The notes under the pieces are model-generated. The model was not told the DNA's origin and made no database searches. It saw nothing but the letters and a program-made list of their open reading frames with translations. Shown here piece after piece: positions 26,785 through 36,762 of a stretch of 64,000 nt of DNA. Each line of letters opens with the position of its first letter. The stretch's first letter is position 1. The stretch covers positions 1 through 64,000 of the forward strand of contig NZ_PJAU01000060.1 of the NCBI RefSeq assembly GCF_002836255.1, read 5' to 3'. Source of the DNA: Colwellia sp. 75C3. Its GTDB lineage: Bacteria; Pseudomonadota; Gammaproteobacteria; Enterobacterales; Alteromonadaceae. The translations under genes were made by a program, and so were the position numbers.

Positions 26785-27483
26785 TTATAAACCCAGTGAT
26801 GCCATAAAATCATCATCAGCGTCATCTTCTGGCTCTACAGGATCTGGCGCTTTAGCAGCTTCAGCCTTCTCTTTAGCTGATTGTGCTAATATTTCATCAG
26901 GGTCAATCGTTTTGGCTGCTTCAAAATCATGTAACTGAATAAATTCAGTTTTCTCCATTGCAAACTCTAGATAAAATATTTTGTTGGTTGCCGTGGTAAA
27001 GGTAACTCTTCGCATTTGTGGCCGGTCCATACTGGTATCAACAGAAATTTGGACTAACTTGTTGATTGACAACATTTTTGGCTGGCTTTGGGTAATAGTT
27101 GTTTGTAATTGTTCTCTTACTTTAAAGGTAAAATCACCAACCAGTTGGTTCATTAACTCACCCAAGACATTCGCTACATCGTCAGACATATGACTATTTG
27201 AAATTTCTGACTCAGGCATGCCCATATTACGCATATAATCTTGATAAATTTCTAAGGCGGCGTCGGCGGTAAAATTAGTTACAACGATGCCATTAAATCC
27301 CCCATCAAAGAGTACAAAACTAGAAACATCCGGTCTTAGGCATGTTTTCGTTATTTTCTGTACCATGGCTGAATAGGTAATATTATTACCACTGGCTTTA
27401 GTTAGTACTTCACAAACCGATTCACATAAAGTAATAAGCACTTGATCTGTATTGATTGTTTTATTTTTTTTAGTTTTATTCAC
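26785..27483 (-). CDS. DUF3334 family (CheX/CheC-like) protein
   Basis: A 232-residue soluble protein. Residues about 100-130 (MSDDVANVLGELMNQLVGDF) resemble the CheX/CheC phosphatase helix 'E..N...G', and the surrounding alpha/beta pattern fits that fold. The C-terminal 45 residues are acidic and Ala/Glu-rich (EPEDDADDDFMASLGL), probably flexible. DUF3334 proteins occur across Vibrionales and Alteromonadales and may act in chemotaxis or two-component dephosphorylation, but none has been assigned here. The gene is monocistronic and divergent from the DJ-1-like gene. Confidence 0.75.
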   Translation of the reverse strand: MNKTKKNKTINTDQVLITLCESVCEVLTKASGNNITYSAMVQKITKTCLRPDVSSFVLFDGGFNGIVVTNFTADAALEIYQDYMRNMGMPESEISNSHMSDDVANVLGELMNQLVGDFTFKVREQLQTTITQSQPKMLSINKLVQISVDTSMDRPQMRRVTFTTATNKIFYLEFAMEKTEFIQLHDFEAAKTIDPDEILAQSAKEKAEAAKAPDPVEPEDDADDDFMASLGL

Positions 27484-27676
27484 TACAACCTATTCCTTAG
27501 AGTTTAAATTATTTGTTAATCTCACTTTAACTATAGCAGCATTCATTATTATATTAATAACTTATCAAGCCACTCATCATAAATTTTAGTCTTTTCATGA
27601 AGGCTGAACCATTTCACATTTGTTTCACCTACTGTTTTATAAGCTAGCGTTAATGACATTAAAAGGAACAACGCAC

Positions 27677-28750
27677 ATGCTTAAGAAAATAATAATTACC
27701 TTAATAACCTTCGCTATCCTATTGACTGGTTTAGGGTATGGCGCTAAATCTTGGGTTAAAAGTTTATTACCCGAAAAAGCCCACTTTGTGGCGATAAAAA
27801 ACACGCAGATAAGTGACTTACCTTACATCACCGAAAATATTCCAGCGTACCGTGGGAAAATTTTAGCCGTGGTGACTAGCGTAGATAAAATGGGTGAAGA
27901 CAAAGATACTGGTTATGAGCATACCGAACTAGCTCGTGCTTACTGGGTGTTTACTGCGAATGGCTTTACGGTGGATATCGCGAGTCCAAAAGGAGGTAAA
28001 CCGCCAGTAGTGATCGATGGAGAGGATATGGGAGCGTATGATTATGCCTTTTTAAATGATGATACTATGCAGCAAAAAGTGGCCAAAACTATTGCTCTAG
28101 CAGACGTAAACCCTGACGATTATGAAGCGGTGTATTTTGTCGGTGGCAAAGGGACTATGTTTGATTTCCCTGATAATGATCATGTGCAAAACATTGCTAA
28201 AACACTTTATCAAAACAATAAAGTAGTGAGTGCCGTCTGTCATGGTCCTGCAGCGCTTGTTAATGTTGAGTTAGACAATGGTGAAATGTTACTGTCGAAC
28301 AAGAAGGTCAGCGGATTTACTAACGAAGAAGAACTATTTTTAATTGCTGACGCGAAAGAAATCTTCCCCTTTTTACTGCAAGATAAATTGATTGAACAAG
28401 GCGCCAAGTTTCAGGCAGGTACAACCTATTTAGAGAAAGTGACTCAAGATGGAAAATTAATCACTGGTCAAAATCCTTGGTCTGTCTGGACACTGGCTGA
28501 AAAAGTAGTGGCTGAAATTGGTTATGAACCTAAAAGCAGAGAACGTACACCTGAAGAGCATGCTATCGAACTGTTAATAACATACGATTCGCACGGCTTT
28601 GATGCAGCAAACAATGAACTAAAACAAAAACCACAAGCTTATCAACGTATTCTCATTGTAATGCACAGTGTTTTAGCCTTTATGCAGTTCGATATCGGTA
28701 AAGGCATTGACTTACTAAGTCTTGCAAATCAACTTAAACAATTGAATTAA
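27677..28750 (+). CDS. DJ-1/PfpI family protein (Hsp31-like), membrane-anchored
   Basis: The start at 27677 (MLKKIIITLITFAILL) follows AAAAGGA; the upstream frame to 27620 lacks a site. The N-terminus is a signal or anchor. The class I glutamine-amidotransferase-like core spans about residues 45-265. It has the nucleophile elbow AVCHGPAAL (Cys188, followed by His) and the acidic partner in GYEHTELARAYW, as in Hsp31/YhbO glyoxalase-III or chaperone members. About 85 extra C-terminal residues are helical and unfamiliar. An exported location is unusual for the family. A protective role against carbonyl damage or misfolding is inference. Confidence 0.8.
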   Translation: MLKKIIITLITFAILLTGLGYGAKSWVKSLLPEKAHFVAIKNTQISDLPYITENIPAYRGKILAVVTSVDKMGEDKDTGYEHTELARAYWVFTANGFTVDIASPKGGKPPVVIDGEDMGAYDYAFLNDDTMQQKVAKTIALADVNPDDYEAVYFVGGKGTMFDFPDNDHVQNIAKTLYQNNKVVSAVCHGPAALVNVELDNGEMLLSNKKVSGFTNEEELFLIADAKEIFPFLLQDKLIEQGAKFQAGTTYLEKVTQDGKLITGQNPWSVWTLAEKVVAEIGYEPKSRERTPEEHAIELLITYDSHGFDAANNELKQKPQAYQRILIVMHSVLAFMQFDIGKGIDLLSLANQLKQLN

Positions 28751-28784
28751 ATACATTGAATTAAAGGTCATACAGGCTTTATGC

Positions 28785-28823
28785 TAAACCTAATAAGCTC
28801 CTTGGTTATTAGGTTTATTGTTT
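28785..28823 (+). terminator. Terminator of the DJ-1-like gene
   Basis: TAAACCTAATAA and TTATTAGGTTTA form a perfect 12-bp stem with a nine-base loop, followed by TTGTTT. Confidence 0.7.
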
Positions 28824-29004
28824 CTACTTGCAGAGTCTGAATAACAAAAAATACGGTAAATAAATGAGACATGGTTACCCCATTACAACAACTGTGTGTT
28901 GCATAAGATTAATTGGCTACTTCAAAGTCATTATTTTAATGTCATGACTTTGATATAACTTAGCTATAAAATCAGTTCTCTATTCGTTATAACAGAGTAA
29001 AAAG

Positions 29005-29484
29005 ATGTTAATACGCACTTTTCTTGTCAGTGTTGCTTGTACCTTGATGTTTGGTTGCGCCAGTTCAAATAACTCTGGGGGCATGTATAGCCCAGAACAA
29101 ATCAATGCTCACTGGTTTTCCAAGAACCTTAAACGAGAGGGCGTTGTCGTCACTGACTCAGGATTGCAGTACAAAATTTTAGAGCAAAGTGCTGGTTGTA
29201 AACCTGATCCTGATTATAAAGTAACCGTGCACTATCAAATGGTGTCAGCTAAATCAAAACAAATTATCGACAGTAGTTATCAACGTGGTGGCCCCGATAA
29301 GTTTCAGCTAGCTAAAATGGTTAAAGGCTGGCGTGAAGGTGTGCCTATGATGAAGGTTGGTGAAACCTGGGAGCTGTATATACCGCCCCATTTAGCGTAT
29401 GGCAGCAGAGGTTCATCAGGAGTTGCGCCCAATAGCGTGCTTATTTCACAAATCACACTTGTGGATGCACGTTGTCAGGACTAG
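29005..29484 (+). CDS. FKBP-type peptidyl-prolyl isomerase lipoprotein
   Basis: A 159-residue lipoprotein with lipobox MFGC (Cys 18). The FKBP domain covers about residues 45-155. It is recognised by VVTDSGLQYKILEQSAG, VTVHYQMVSAKSKQIIDSSY, KGWREGVPMMKVGETWELYIPPHLAYGSRG and the final hydrophobic strand SVLISQITLVD. It resembles the FkpA/Mip group without the N-terminal dimerisation helices. It would catalyse proline isomerisation in folding envelope proteins. It is monocistronic, with a terminator 140 bases downstream. Confidence 0.9.
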   Translation: MLIRTFLVSVACTLMFGCASSNNSGGMYSPEQINAHWFSKNLKREGVVVTDSGLQYKILEQSAGCKPDPDYKVTVHYQMVSAKSKQIIDSSYQRGGPDKFQLAKMVKGWREGVPMMKVGETWELYIPPHLAYGSRGSSGVAPNSVLISQITLVDARCQD

Positions 29485-29624
29485 TTATTTAATCACTTAA
29501 TCAAGTAATCAAATAATCAAATGGAGGGGGGATTGTCTCCACTCATTCCAGTGTTTTTTCAAGTAGATCTGGCACTTGTTGATACAGTGTAATATTAACA
29601 TTTTCAAACAAAGCTAAAAGTAAG

Positions 29625-29654
29625 AAGGCGAACCATTTCTGCTTCGCCTTTTTT
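29625..29654 (+). terminator. Intrinsic terminator after the FKBP gene
   Basis: AAGGCGAA and TTCGCCTT pair around a 10-base loop and are followed by TTTTG. It is also close to the 3' end of the convergent VOC gene. Confidence 0.75.
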
Positions 29655-29719
29655 GTCATAATTTCTTTGGGGAAGTTATATAATCAGTTTACTTTACCGC
29701 TTATGATTAAATGTAGAAC

Positions 29720-30205
29720 TTACTCGTAGTCAGAAGCGTAAGTCTCTTCATAGCTATGCGAGTAAAGTTCAAATAAGTTACCAAAAGGGTCTTCTAAATA
29801 AACCATTTTGGCTTGCTTGCTGTCATCTTCTGGATGGTAGCGCATTATGTCCATTCTTACTTTACCGCCAAACTCTTCAGTTCTTGCGATAGCAGCTTCA
29901 AAATCATCAGTTTGTAGACAAAAATGGAAAATGCCTAATCGAGTAAAATCAACATCATGACGCTCTTGGCGTTCTTTCATTTCAAAAAGTTCTATGCCAA
30001 TACCATCAGTTGTTAATAAATGAGCGATATTAAAACCTTTGAAACCTTCGCCAAATACAGCGATACACATTTTTCCTATCGCGGTTTCACGCTCTTCAAT
30101 GACTTTAGTGTTATTCATTACAATTTTAAGGCCAAGTGCTTTGGTATAAAACTCAACAGCTTTATCCATGTTGCCAACCATAAGACCTACGTGATTCATT
30201 TTCAT
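29720..30205 (-). CDS. VOC (glyoxalase/bleomycin-resistance) family protein
   Basis: The start at 30205 (MKMNHVGLMVGNMDKAVEFY) has GGAG eight bases upstream; the longer frame to 30289 does not. The 161-residue protein shows two beta-alpha-beta-beta-beta modules. Metal-ligand positions are His5, Glu near IGIELFEM, His in IFHFCL and Glu in GNLFELYS. It fits a glyoxalase I-like or ring-cleavage dioxygenase-like enzyme, or a binding protein. The gene is solitary and convergent with the FKBP gene, so the substrate is unknown. Confidence 0.85.
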   Translation of the reverse strand: MKMNHVGLMVGNMDKAVEFYTKALGLKIVMNNTKVIEERETAIGKMCIAVFGEGFKGFNIAHLLTTDGIGIELFEMKERQERHDVDFTRLGIFHFCLQTDDFEAAIARTEEFGGKVRMDIMRYHPEDDSKQAKMVYLEDPFGNLFELYSHSYEETYASDYE

Positions 30206-30661
30206 AATATGCTCCAAAAAAGTTAGATTAATTGTTCGTTGTTCGTTGTGCGTTTCAATGAGGCAATTATAGGGATAGTTATTAATCATGTAAAATTATC
30301 TTAGTTAATGGTTATGATAATTTATTGTAATGATTTTTGTGAAAGATAAGAGATAAGAGGACAGAGGAAATTTAAATAATTTTTCGCGGTGACACCGACA
30401 CTCAAAAGATAAGGGGGCTAAACGCGCGACAGCTAAGTGATGCCTTTTGTAATCCTGGACGTGGAAAACAAGCGTATTTTTCAATTCATAAAAGTGTTCT
30501 CGAGGCTATTTCAGTAAAGGTACTGATGAGACAATCCGCATATTTTATTTTGAATACATATATTTATAAATTTAATCTATGCTTACCTATAGAGGCTCTT
30601 CAGCCGAACGGAAGAAAGTGTGCTCCGTTGCCATTTAACACTATCTTATAGGAATAAAAGC
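30206..30661. other. Intergenic stretch dominated by a degraded family A repeat
   Basis: Positions about 30371-30525 contain TTTAAATAATTTTTCGCGGT, GACACCGACACTC, GGGGGCTAAACGC and AACAAGCGTATTTTTCAATT. These follow the order of repeat copy 2 (3818-4137) with heavy divergence. A GTG frame from 30620 precedes the chosen regulator start and is not used. Confidence 0.5.
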
Positions 30662-31603
30662 GTGGTTATCCCAACAGCTAATAGTGACGACAATTTCTTA
30701 TTTACCGAAGATATCGATACTGATCCCGATAAGAGCAACAAGTCTGAGCCAGAAAAATACAATTTACTTATCGTCGATGATGAACCGGGTATGCACGATG
30801 TTACAAAATTGGCATTACGCAACTACCTGTTTAACGGTGTTGGTTTGAATATATTGAGTGTTTATTCTGGTCAAGAAGCGATTGAATTCTTAGATAAACG
30901 TGATGATATTGCCGTAATATTACTTGATGTAGTCATGGAAAGTAGTGACGCTGGATTAAAAGTAGCAAATTGGATAAGGCGTGTTAAAAGAGATCATCGA
31001 GTGCGTATTGTATTACGCACAGGCCAACCAGGTGATGCACCCGAAGAGCTAGTTATGGTGGAATATGACATTAATGACTACAAGGAAAAAACTGAATTAA
31101 CAAATCGAAAATTAAATACCTTAATGCATTCATGTCTAAGGGCATATAACGATATTGTTACTATTGAGACTACTTGCAATAAACTCACTGAAATAGTGCG
31201 TAGTGATAGCCAAAGCTATCATCTAAGACCCGTAGAGGCATACAGCAACGGTATTATTAACTTACTGATGGATTTAATGACTTGCTCTCGAAGCTATCTT
31301 TGCGCCAGTTATACTAATCAGCATCCTGAGCAGGCGTTGATCATTTACGCATCAGGCAACTATGTAAATCAAAAAGGTTGTAAGCTCGGTGATATTGTTG
31401 ATATTCAACTTTTTGAGCCTCTGTTAACGGAACATAAAAGTGGATTTTTCGAGAAGAATAATCAATTTTTTGGCTATATTGCTAACAAGTCTACTAATTA
31501 TCTTATTGTATTGGATGAAATCGAATATCTTGAAAAAAGCAGAGATGATGTCAATATTATTGAACTCTTTATGCATCACATTGCACAGTGTTATCGCAAG
31601 TAA
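30662..31603 (+). CDS. Response regulator with DUF3369 output domain
   Basis: The start is GTG at 30662, with AGGA eight bases upstream. Residues about 33-160 form a receiver (NLLIVDDEPGMHDVTKLAL; phospho-acceptor Asp89 in VILLDVVM; Lys in INDYKEKTEL). The rest is DUF3369, a GAF-like domain normally found between a receiver and HD-GYP or another output domain. No catalytic or DNA-binding domain follows, so the output is probably by protein contact. The partner kinase starts 31 bases after the stop, so the pair is an operon. Confidence 0.85.
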   Translation: MVIPTANSDDNFLFTEDIDTDPDKSNKSEPEKYNLLIVDDEPGMHDVTKLALRNYLFNGVGLNILSVYSGQEAIEFLDKRDDIAVILLDVVMESSDAGLKVANWIRRVKRDHRVRIVLRTGQPGDAPEELVMVEYDINDYKEKTELTNRKLNTLMHSCLRAYNDIVTIETTCNKLTEIVRSDSQSYHLRPVEAYSNGIINLLMDLMTCSRSYLCASYTNQHPEQALIIYASGNYVNQKGCKLGDIVDIQLFEPLLTEHKSGFFEKNNQFFGYIANKSTNYLIVLDEIEYLEKSRDDVNIIELFMHHIAQCYRK

Positions 31604-31634
31604 ATAAATAGCCATGACAATGAGGTAGCAGGTT

Positions 31635-33284
31635 ATGTCTAAACGGCACAGTGAACGGCAAAGCGAAGCACTAAATTGGAGTTCTAAGCTAAATTATCTA
31701 GCCTTGATATTGGCTCTACTCGCCGCTACATTTTCATTTATTTCTTATCATTCTATGCAAGCGTTACAAAAAGCGAGTGAAAATCGTTATTCTTCTTACT
31801 TGCTCACTGAGCAACTTAGATTAAGTTCAGATCAACTAACACTGATGGCACGCGCCTATGCGGTCACTGGTGAACAGAAATATTTGAATTTCTTTACCCA
31901 GATACTTGCCATTCGAAATGGCACTCTGCCGCGACCTAAAAATTATCATCGTGTTTATTGGGATATGCTAATGCCTGCGAAGGGACAAGCGCCTTTCAGT
32001 GATGGTGACCAACTTCCCTTACAAAAGTTAATGTCACAGGCTGGATTTACTCAGCAAGAATTTGAGCAATTAAAAATATCACAAAAAGCATCTGATAAGC
32101 TTACCGATTTGGAATTTATAGCCTTTAATAAAATAAAAAGTGCGCTGCTAGATCAAACAAGTTATTCCCTTTCTACTAAGAGGGAGTCGGCGCTTGCTTT
32201 TCTTTATGGTGAAGATTACTTAATGGCTAAATCAGAAATAATGTCACACATTAATGAGTTTTATCGACTGCAAGAGGAGCGAACAAGCCAAAAGGTTCAA
32301 CTTACGGTACAGACCCATCATTTTATGACCATAGTCGCGTTAACAAGCTTTATTGCTTTATTAATCGTATTAGTCCTTAACTTTCGATTGAAAAATAAAG
32401 TTAATCAGCAATTTATAGTGATGTTAAAGCAAGAGGTTGACCTACAGACTGAAAAAGTCCTGAAGCAAAATATACAATTAACAGAATCACTTGAAATGAT
32501 GGAAAGCGCGAAAGAAAAACTTGTCGAGTCGGAAAAAATGGCATCATTAGGGGCATTAGTTGCGGGGGTTGCGCATGAAATTAATACACCAGTAGGCATA
32601 GGAATAACAGCCATTACTAGTTTGCAGGAGGAAATACAGCATTTGGGCGAATGTATTGATAATAATCGTTTATCTAAAGATCAATTGGACGCATATTTGA
32701 AGGTTTTTCAACAAAGTTGTGGCTTGATTTTTACTCATCTTATGCGAGTAGCTGGTTTAGTAAAAAGCTTTAAGTTAGTTGCCGTGGATAAAACTCATGA
32801 CGAAATGCGTAGTGTTATGCTCAAAGAAAATGTACAGGCTGTGGTTGATTCAATCATGCCTAATTATAAATATCACAATGTAGATGTTATCGTCGATATT
32901 AACACTGATATTATTTGTGACATCTATCCAGGTGCCTTAGCTCAGATCATCACCAACTTGGTTATTAATGCATTTTTCCACGCATTTGAGGAAGAACAAG
33001 GTGGCATAATCACCATTATGGCAACACAGAAAGTAGATTTAATTGAGTTGACCATAAATGATAACGGCAGAGGTATGAACGAGCAGGACAGGGAAAAAAT
33101 ATTTGAACCTTTTTTTACTACTAAGAGGAACAAAGGTGGTACGGGACTTGGTCTGCACATAGTTTATAACTTGGTTACGCAAAAACTATTGGGTCAAATA
33201 TCCTGTCAATCTGAGCAAGGTTGCGGCAGTAAGTTTACAGTCATATTTCCTTGTAATGGGAAAGTTGATACTCCACTATCTTAG
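31635..33284 (+). CDS. Sensor histidine kinase partner of the DUF3369 regulator
   Basis: A 549-residue kinase. TM1 is at about 19-39 and TM2 at about 230-250, with a helical extracytoplasmic sensor of 190 residues between them. A coiled coil at 262-305 leads to the H-box GVAHEINTPVG (His314), the HWE-unlike class seen in HAMP-less kinases. The ATPase has NLVINAFFHAF, NDNGRGM and GGTGLGLHIVYN. It follows the response regulator gene closely. The signal is unknown. Kinases of this type next to DUF3369 regulators recur in marine gammaproteobacteria. Confidence 0.88.
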   Translation: MSKRHSERQSEALNWSSKLNYLALILALLAATFSFISYHSMQALQKASENRYSSYLLTEQLRLSSDQLTLMARAYAVTGEQKYLNFFTQILAIRNGTLPRPKNYHRVYWDMLMPAKGQAPFSDGDQLPLQKLMSQAGFTQQEFEQLKISQKASDKLTDLEFIAFNKIKSALLDQTSYSLSTKRESALAFLYGEDYLMAKSEIMSHINEFYRLQEERTSQKVQLTVQTHHFMTIVALTSFIALLIVLVLNFRLKNKVNQQFIVMLKQEVDLQTEKVLKQNIQLTESLEMMESAKEKLVESEKMASLGALVAGVAHEINTPVGIGITAITSLQEEIQHLGECIDNNRLSKDQLDAYLKVFQQSCGLIFTHLMRVAGLVKSFKLVAVDKTHDEMRSVMLKENVQAVVDSIMPNYKYHNVDVIVDINTDIICDIYPGALAQIITNLVINAFFHAFEEEQGGIITIMATQKVDLIELTINDNGRGMNEQDREKIFEPFFTTKRNKGGTGLGLHIVYNLVTQKLLGQISCQSEQGCGSKFTVIFPCNGKVDTPLS

Positions 33285-33296
33285 TATTATTGTTAA

Positions 33297-33331
33297 CTAG
33301 CTCCTCTCTTTTGATATAAGAGAGGAGCTAG
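33297..33331. terminator. 14-bp hairpin between convergent genes
   Basis: CTAGCTCCTCTCTT and AAGAGAGGAGCTAG are perfect complements with a seven-base loop, placed 12 bases after the kinase stop and 24 bases before the peptidase stop. U-tracts are poor, but the position fits a bidirectional terminator. Confidence 0.65.
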
Positions 33332-33354
33332 CAAATTCTGAGGCTATACGCTTT

Positions 33355-35994
33355 TTATTTAACCTCAGATCTTTCATTGATCAACACTGGCTCACCATCA
33401 ATCACCAATTCAAAGGTAACATCAATCGCACTAGGTTTAGCTACTGCCCCTGATTTTAGCGTGAACTTGTTAGTAAACTGACGGATCTCGTATGGCGCCA
33501 TGGTAACTTCTTCTTCAAAATATGAGCTTTCATAGATATCTGAAGGGTAGGCTTGTACCATTATTTTACCTTTAGTTGTGCCCGCATGTGGTCCTCTAAA
33601 TTCACTGGTAATTGATACTTGGTTATCAGTAACTTTTGCCTCTTTCACAATAGCCATTGACGACCAAGGGTATACTCGTGCACCTTGTTGCTCAGTTAAC
33701 TCAATAAACTGCCCTTGCCACTCAACAATGGCTTTGGCATTTATCACTTGTTTACTTGCTCGAGTCGTCGCTGTAGTCACTAAGTCTTGCATTGTTTTAT
33801 CGCCACTTGCTAACACAAGTTCTTTACTTAATGCTTTATTTCCTTGTTGAGTAACTGTGATTTTTGCATTCGCAACGGAAGCACCTTGATTACGCAATAC
33901 GGCTGAAATTACTTGTTCACCATTTGCCTTCTCTTGTCGCCATTCTAAGCGAAAGTGTAAACCTGAAAGCTCTTTTAATGCATGGTTAATTTTATCTTTA
34001 CTCGCACCTGAATTAACAATAGCAGCAACTAAACTTGCGCTAGCATTATTCAGTTTATCTAACGAGGCTAATTGCGTTACACGATCTTTTGGCGTTGCTG
34101 CCACCATAAATTCATACATGGCAGTTAATTCATTAGGCACCTTGTCACCTAAGCGCCACATTGCTCTAAATAAACGACTAATAGCGCGATCTGCAGGGTT
34201 TGCCCATGGATTAACTTCAAGGTTTGCTGTTAAGTCTCTTGGCACAGGATTAAGGTCTCTGCCTTCGTCAAAAAATGCGGTTAGTCTATGTTCTGCATTT
34301 TCAGCCAGTATTGCCATATTTCTATCAAGTAGTTTTTCTTTTACGGAAGTTGATATTGAGAATCTCTCTTCATATTGGCTGTTTTCCGATTTAAGCACCA
34401 TAAATAAATGGTCATCATTAATGGTTACCGACAAGCCTAACTTAGGTTGTTTCTGTGACTCTAAGTCAGCAATCATTGCTACAGGAATAGCGTAACTGAT
34501 ATCTTCTCCGCCCAAAGACAGCGCATTAACAACAAGGGTATTACCTTTAACGACTTTAATTTGCAGGAGTTCATCTTCTTGTGGTTTATATGATTTTTGA
34601 TCAAAAGCGCCAACTTTTTTATCAACTTTTAATCGTTTTTGGTTTTCTTCAGTAACTTTCAAACCTAAGCCAATGCCGGCATGACCACGGTGTAAGTGAT
34701 CAGGTAAGTAGTCAATCGCGAGTGATAACGTCGGATTTTCTACACCACGGGCAGGTTTAGTAACCAAAGACGACATTTCAGCTAAGGGTTGGTCAAATTT
34801 AAATGCGTTATAAAATGGCTGTTGTCCCGGTTTTAAAAGGACATCCATGCGAGGAGCACCATGTTCATAACTATTATTTAATACCCGTACCCATAACTTA
34901 TTACCGTCTTGCTCCCAAGGTCCAGCAGCTGGATTAAAGGTTTTATCAATACTGGCAACAAACTCAGCAAACTCTGTTTCAACTTTGTTCCAATCGCCAA
35001 AAATATCCATCATCAATTGCTGTGACAATGCTTTGCCATCACCATAATCAGATTGACGCATGGTGGCCATTTCATCGCGGTATGCTTTAAATTTATGAGA
35101 CCTGTCAGGATCGTCCAACATAAAGTGAACAATGAGAAAATTCACCCCACGATAGAGTTGCGGGTTATTGGTCATATCCTCAATCTTCGGACTATTTAAC
35201 GCTTCATATTGTTTTAAACCTAGGCGTATATAATCCATAGGCGATGCGCGATCAAACACCATGACTTTTAATTGTTTTTTCTCAGGATCGTAATAATGAT
35301 GAGCCAAAGCATCTGCGGTACCTTCGGTAAACCAAGTTGGCAACCAACCAGGGTAATCCATTAACGACATTTGAAAGACATGCCCTTGCTCATGAACCAC
35401 TATATATCGTTGATGTTGCTCGCGAGCACTAGGGAAACTATAACCAACAAGGTTGTAGAACATAGCTTCGCCACCCGCGCTGATACCTCGCGTTAAATTA
35501 TCGTCGGTAACGAATATTTTAGTTTCTTTTTTACTTGAACCGTATACGGCAGCCATGCGTTTATTTTCTAAATCTGGCGGTGTCATACCAAAAAGTTCGA
35601 TGTAATGCGGAAATGAGCTTTCTAATAGCTCCATATACAAGACAACCTGATCTTCAGGTCTATTACTTTTCAGGGCGAAATGTTTACTTACGTACCAGTC
35701 AAAACCAGGGGTATTATTGACCCTACCAGAACTGTAGGTATAAGGGATATTTTTACCCACCTTAACGACTTCAATACTATTTAGCGTTGTCACGCGTCCA
35801 CTGGCAGTAACATCAACGTTCATTTCAGACGGATGTGGAATTGTCTTTGAGACGGGAATTAATGAGCCTTGCGGTATAGCTAGCTCTGCATAAGTTGCTT
35901 TAGAAAGAGTTGATGATGTTTCAGCTGTGCTATTACAGCCAGATAAAATCGCGCTGGCAACAACCAGTGATAACAACGTTGGTTTTAAGTTCAT
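33355..35994 (-). CDS. Large lipoprotein zinc metallopeptidase (gluzincin-like)
   Basis: An 879-residue lipoprotein with lipobox LSGC (Cys 20). The zinc motif HEQGH at residues 201-205 (in YIVVHEQGHVFQMSL), followed by TEGTADALAH with Glu224, is the HExxH plus downstream Glu arrangement of gluzincins/peptidase MA-like enzymes. The remaining 600 residues are beta-rich and probably form a series of Ig-like substrate-binding or presentation domains. It would act at the cell surface or in the periplasm on peptides. The upstream AGGTTAAGC is a weak ribosome binding site. It is monocistronic. Confidence 0.8.
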   Translation of the reverse strand: MNLKPTLLSLVVASAILSGCNSTAETSSTLSKATYAELAIPQGSLIPVSKTIPHPSEMNVDVTASGRVTTLNSIEVVKVGKNIPYTYSSGRVNNTPGFDWYVSKHFALKSNRPEDQVVLYMELLESSFPHYIELFGMTPPDLENKRMAAVYGSSKKETKIFVTDDNLTRGISAGGEAMFYNLVGYSFPSAREQHQRYIVVHEQGHVFQMSLMDYPGWLPTWFTEGTADALAHHYYDPEKKQLKVMVFDRASPMDYIRLGLKQYEALNSPKIEDMTNNPQLYRGVNFLIVHFMLDDPDRSHKFKAYRDEMATMRQSDYGDGKALSQQLMMDIFGDWNKVETEFAEFVASIDKTFNPAAGPWEQDGNKLWVRVLNNSYEHGAPRMDVLLKPGQQPFYNAFKFDQPLAEMSSLVTKPARGVENPTLSLAIDYLPDHLHRGHAGIGLGLKVTEENQKRLKVDKKVGAFDQKSYKPQEDELLQIKVVKGNTLVVNALSLGGEDISYAIPVAMIADLESQKQPKLGLSVTINDDHLFMVLKSENSQYEERFSISTSVKEKLLDRNMAILAENAEHRLTAFFDEGRDLNPVPRDLTANLEVNPWANPADRAISRLFRAMWRLGDKVPNELTAMYEFMVAATPKDRVTQLASLDKLNNASASLVAAIVNSGASKDKINHALKELSGLHFRLEWRQEKANGEQVISAVLRNQGASVANAKITVTQQGNKALSKELVLASGDKTMQDLVTTATTRASKQVINAKAIVEWQGQFIELTEQQGARVYPWSSMAIVKEAKVTDNQVSITSEFRGPHAGTTKGKIMVQAYPSDIYESSYFEEEVTMAPYEIRQFTNKFTLKSGAVAKPSAIDVTFELVIDGEPVLINERSEVK

Positions 35995-36762
35995 GCTTAA
36001 CCTGAAAATGATGTGTTAAAAGATGGTCGTTACTATATAGGTATATTGTATACATTCAAGTGTAATGAGTAACTATATGTTACATAGTTGAAGCAAGCAT
36101 AGATGAAGTTAGCTAAGCAGAATATGACATGTCTTGACTATGATTTACCAATAAAAGCATTAGCTTATATTGCTTTTAATGGTAATGAGGGGGCAGTAAT
36201 AACTCGAAGCAATAAGCATTGGATAGAGTAAATTTAATTGATTTGTCACTGTGGTAACGATACCCAGAAGGAATTCCTCAACGCTGCTAGATGAAATGTA
36301 ATCTTGCATTTCGAACGAAATTTCGACGTAATCGCAATGAAATCGAAGGTTATCGCTTTTGATGGACAACTTTGGTTAATAAATAACGCAGATATTCACT
36401 GTAAACCCAGCATTGCTTATTTATATTTTCATTGAGTGTGAGCGCTAGAAATTGAAAAGGGCAGTGCTCATCTCTCTTTTTGTGTAGTCCCATTGTAATC
36501 TTAGCCCGATAACTTCTACTTCAACCATAGCGTTAATCACTCGTTAAAAAAAGAGCACTAAAGCTGCTGCAAGTTATTAATTTAATTACACTATTGAACT
36601 CTTTAGTTGAAATGTATTACATCGTTTTTTCATTAAGACTGTTAACCTCTATCTCTTATGCTTAAGCTCTTAAATCCCTTACTCATTGTTATGTCGTAGT
36701 TATCATTAAGTATCAAAGCTGCGAATGTGAAGTTTATTAAGGGTAACCTACGAGGAAATATG
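35995..36762. other. Intergenic stretch with repeat fragment
   Basis: Positions about 36222-36290 hold AATTTAATTGATTTGTCACT with GTGGTAACGATACCCAGAAG, a worn family A copy. The remainder shows no gene. GAGGAA just before 36760 is the ribosome binding site of the next gene. Confidence 0.4.

Noticed and set aside
36160..36369. 69-codon minus-strand frame
   Set aside because: It overlaps a degraded family A repeat and has no ribosome binding site.
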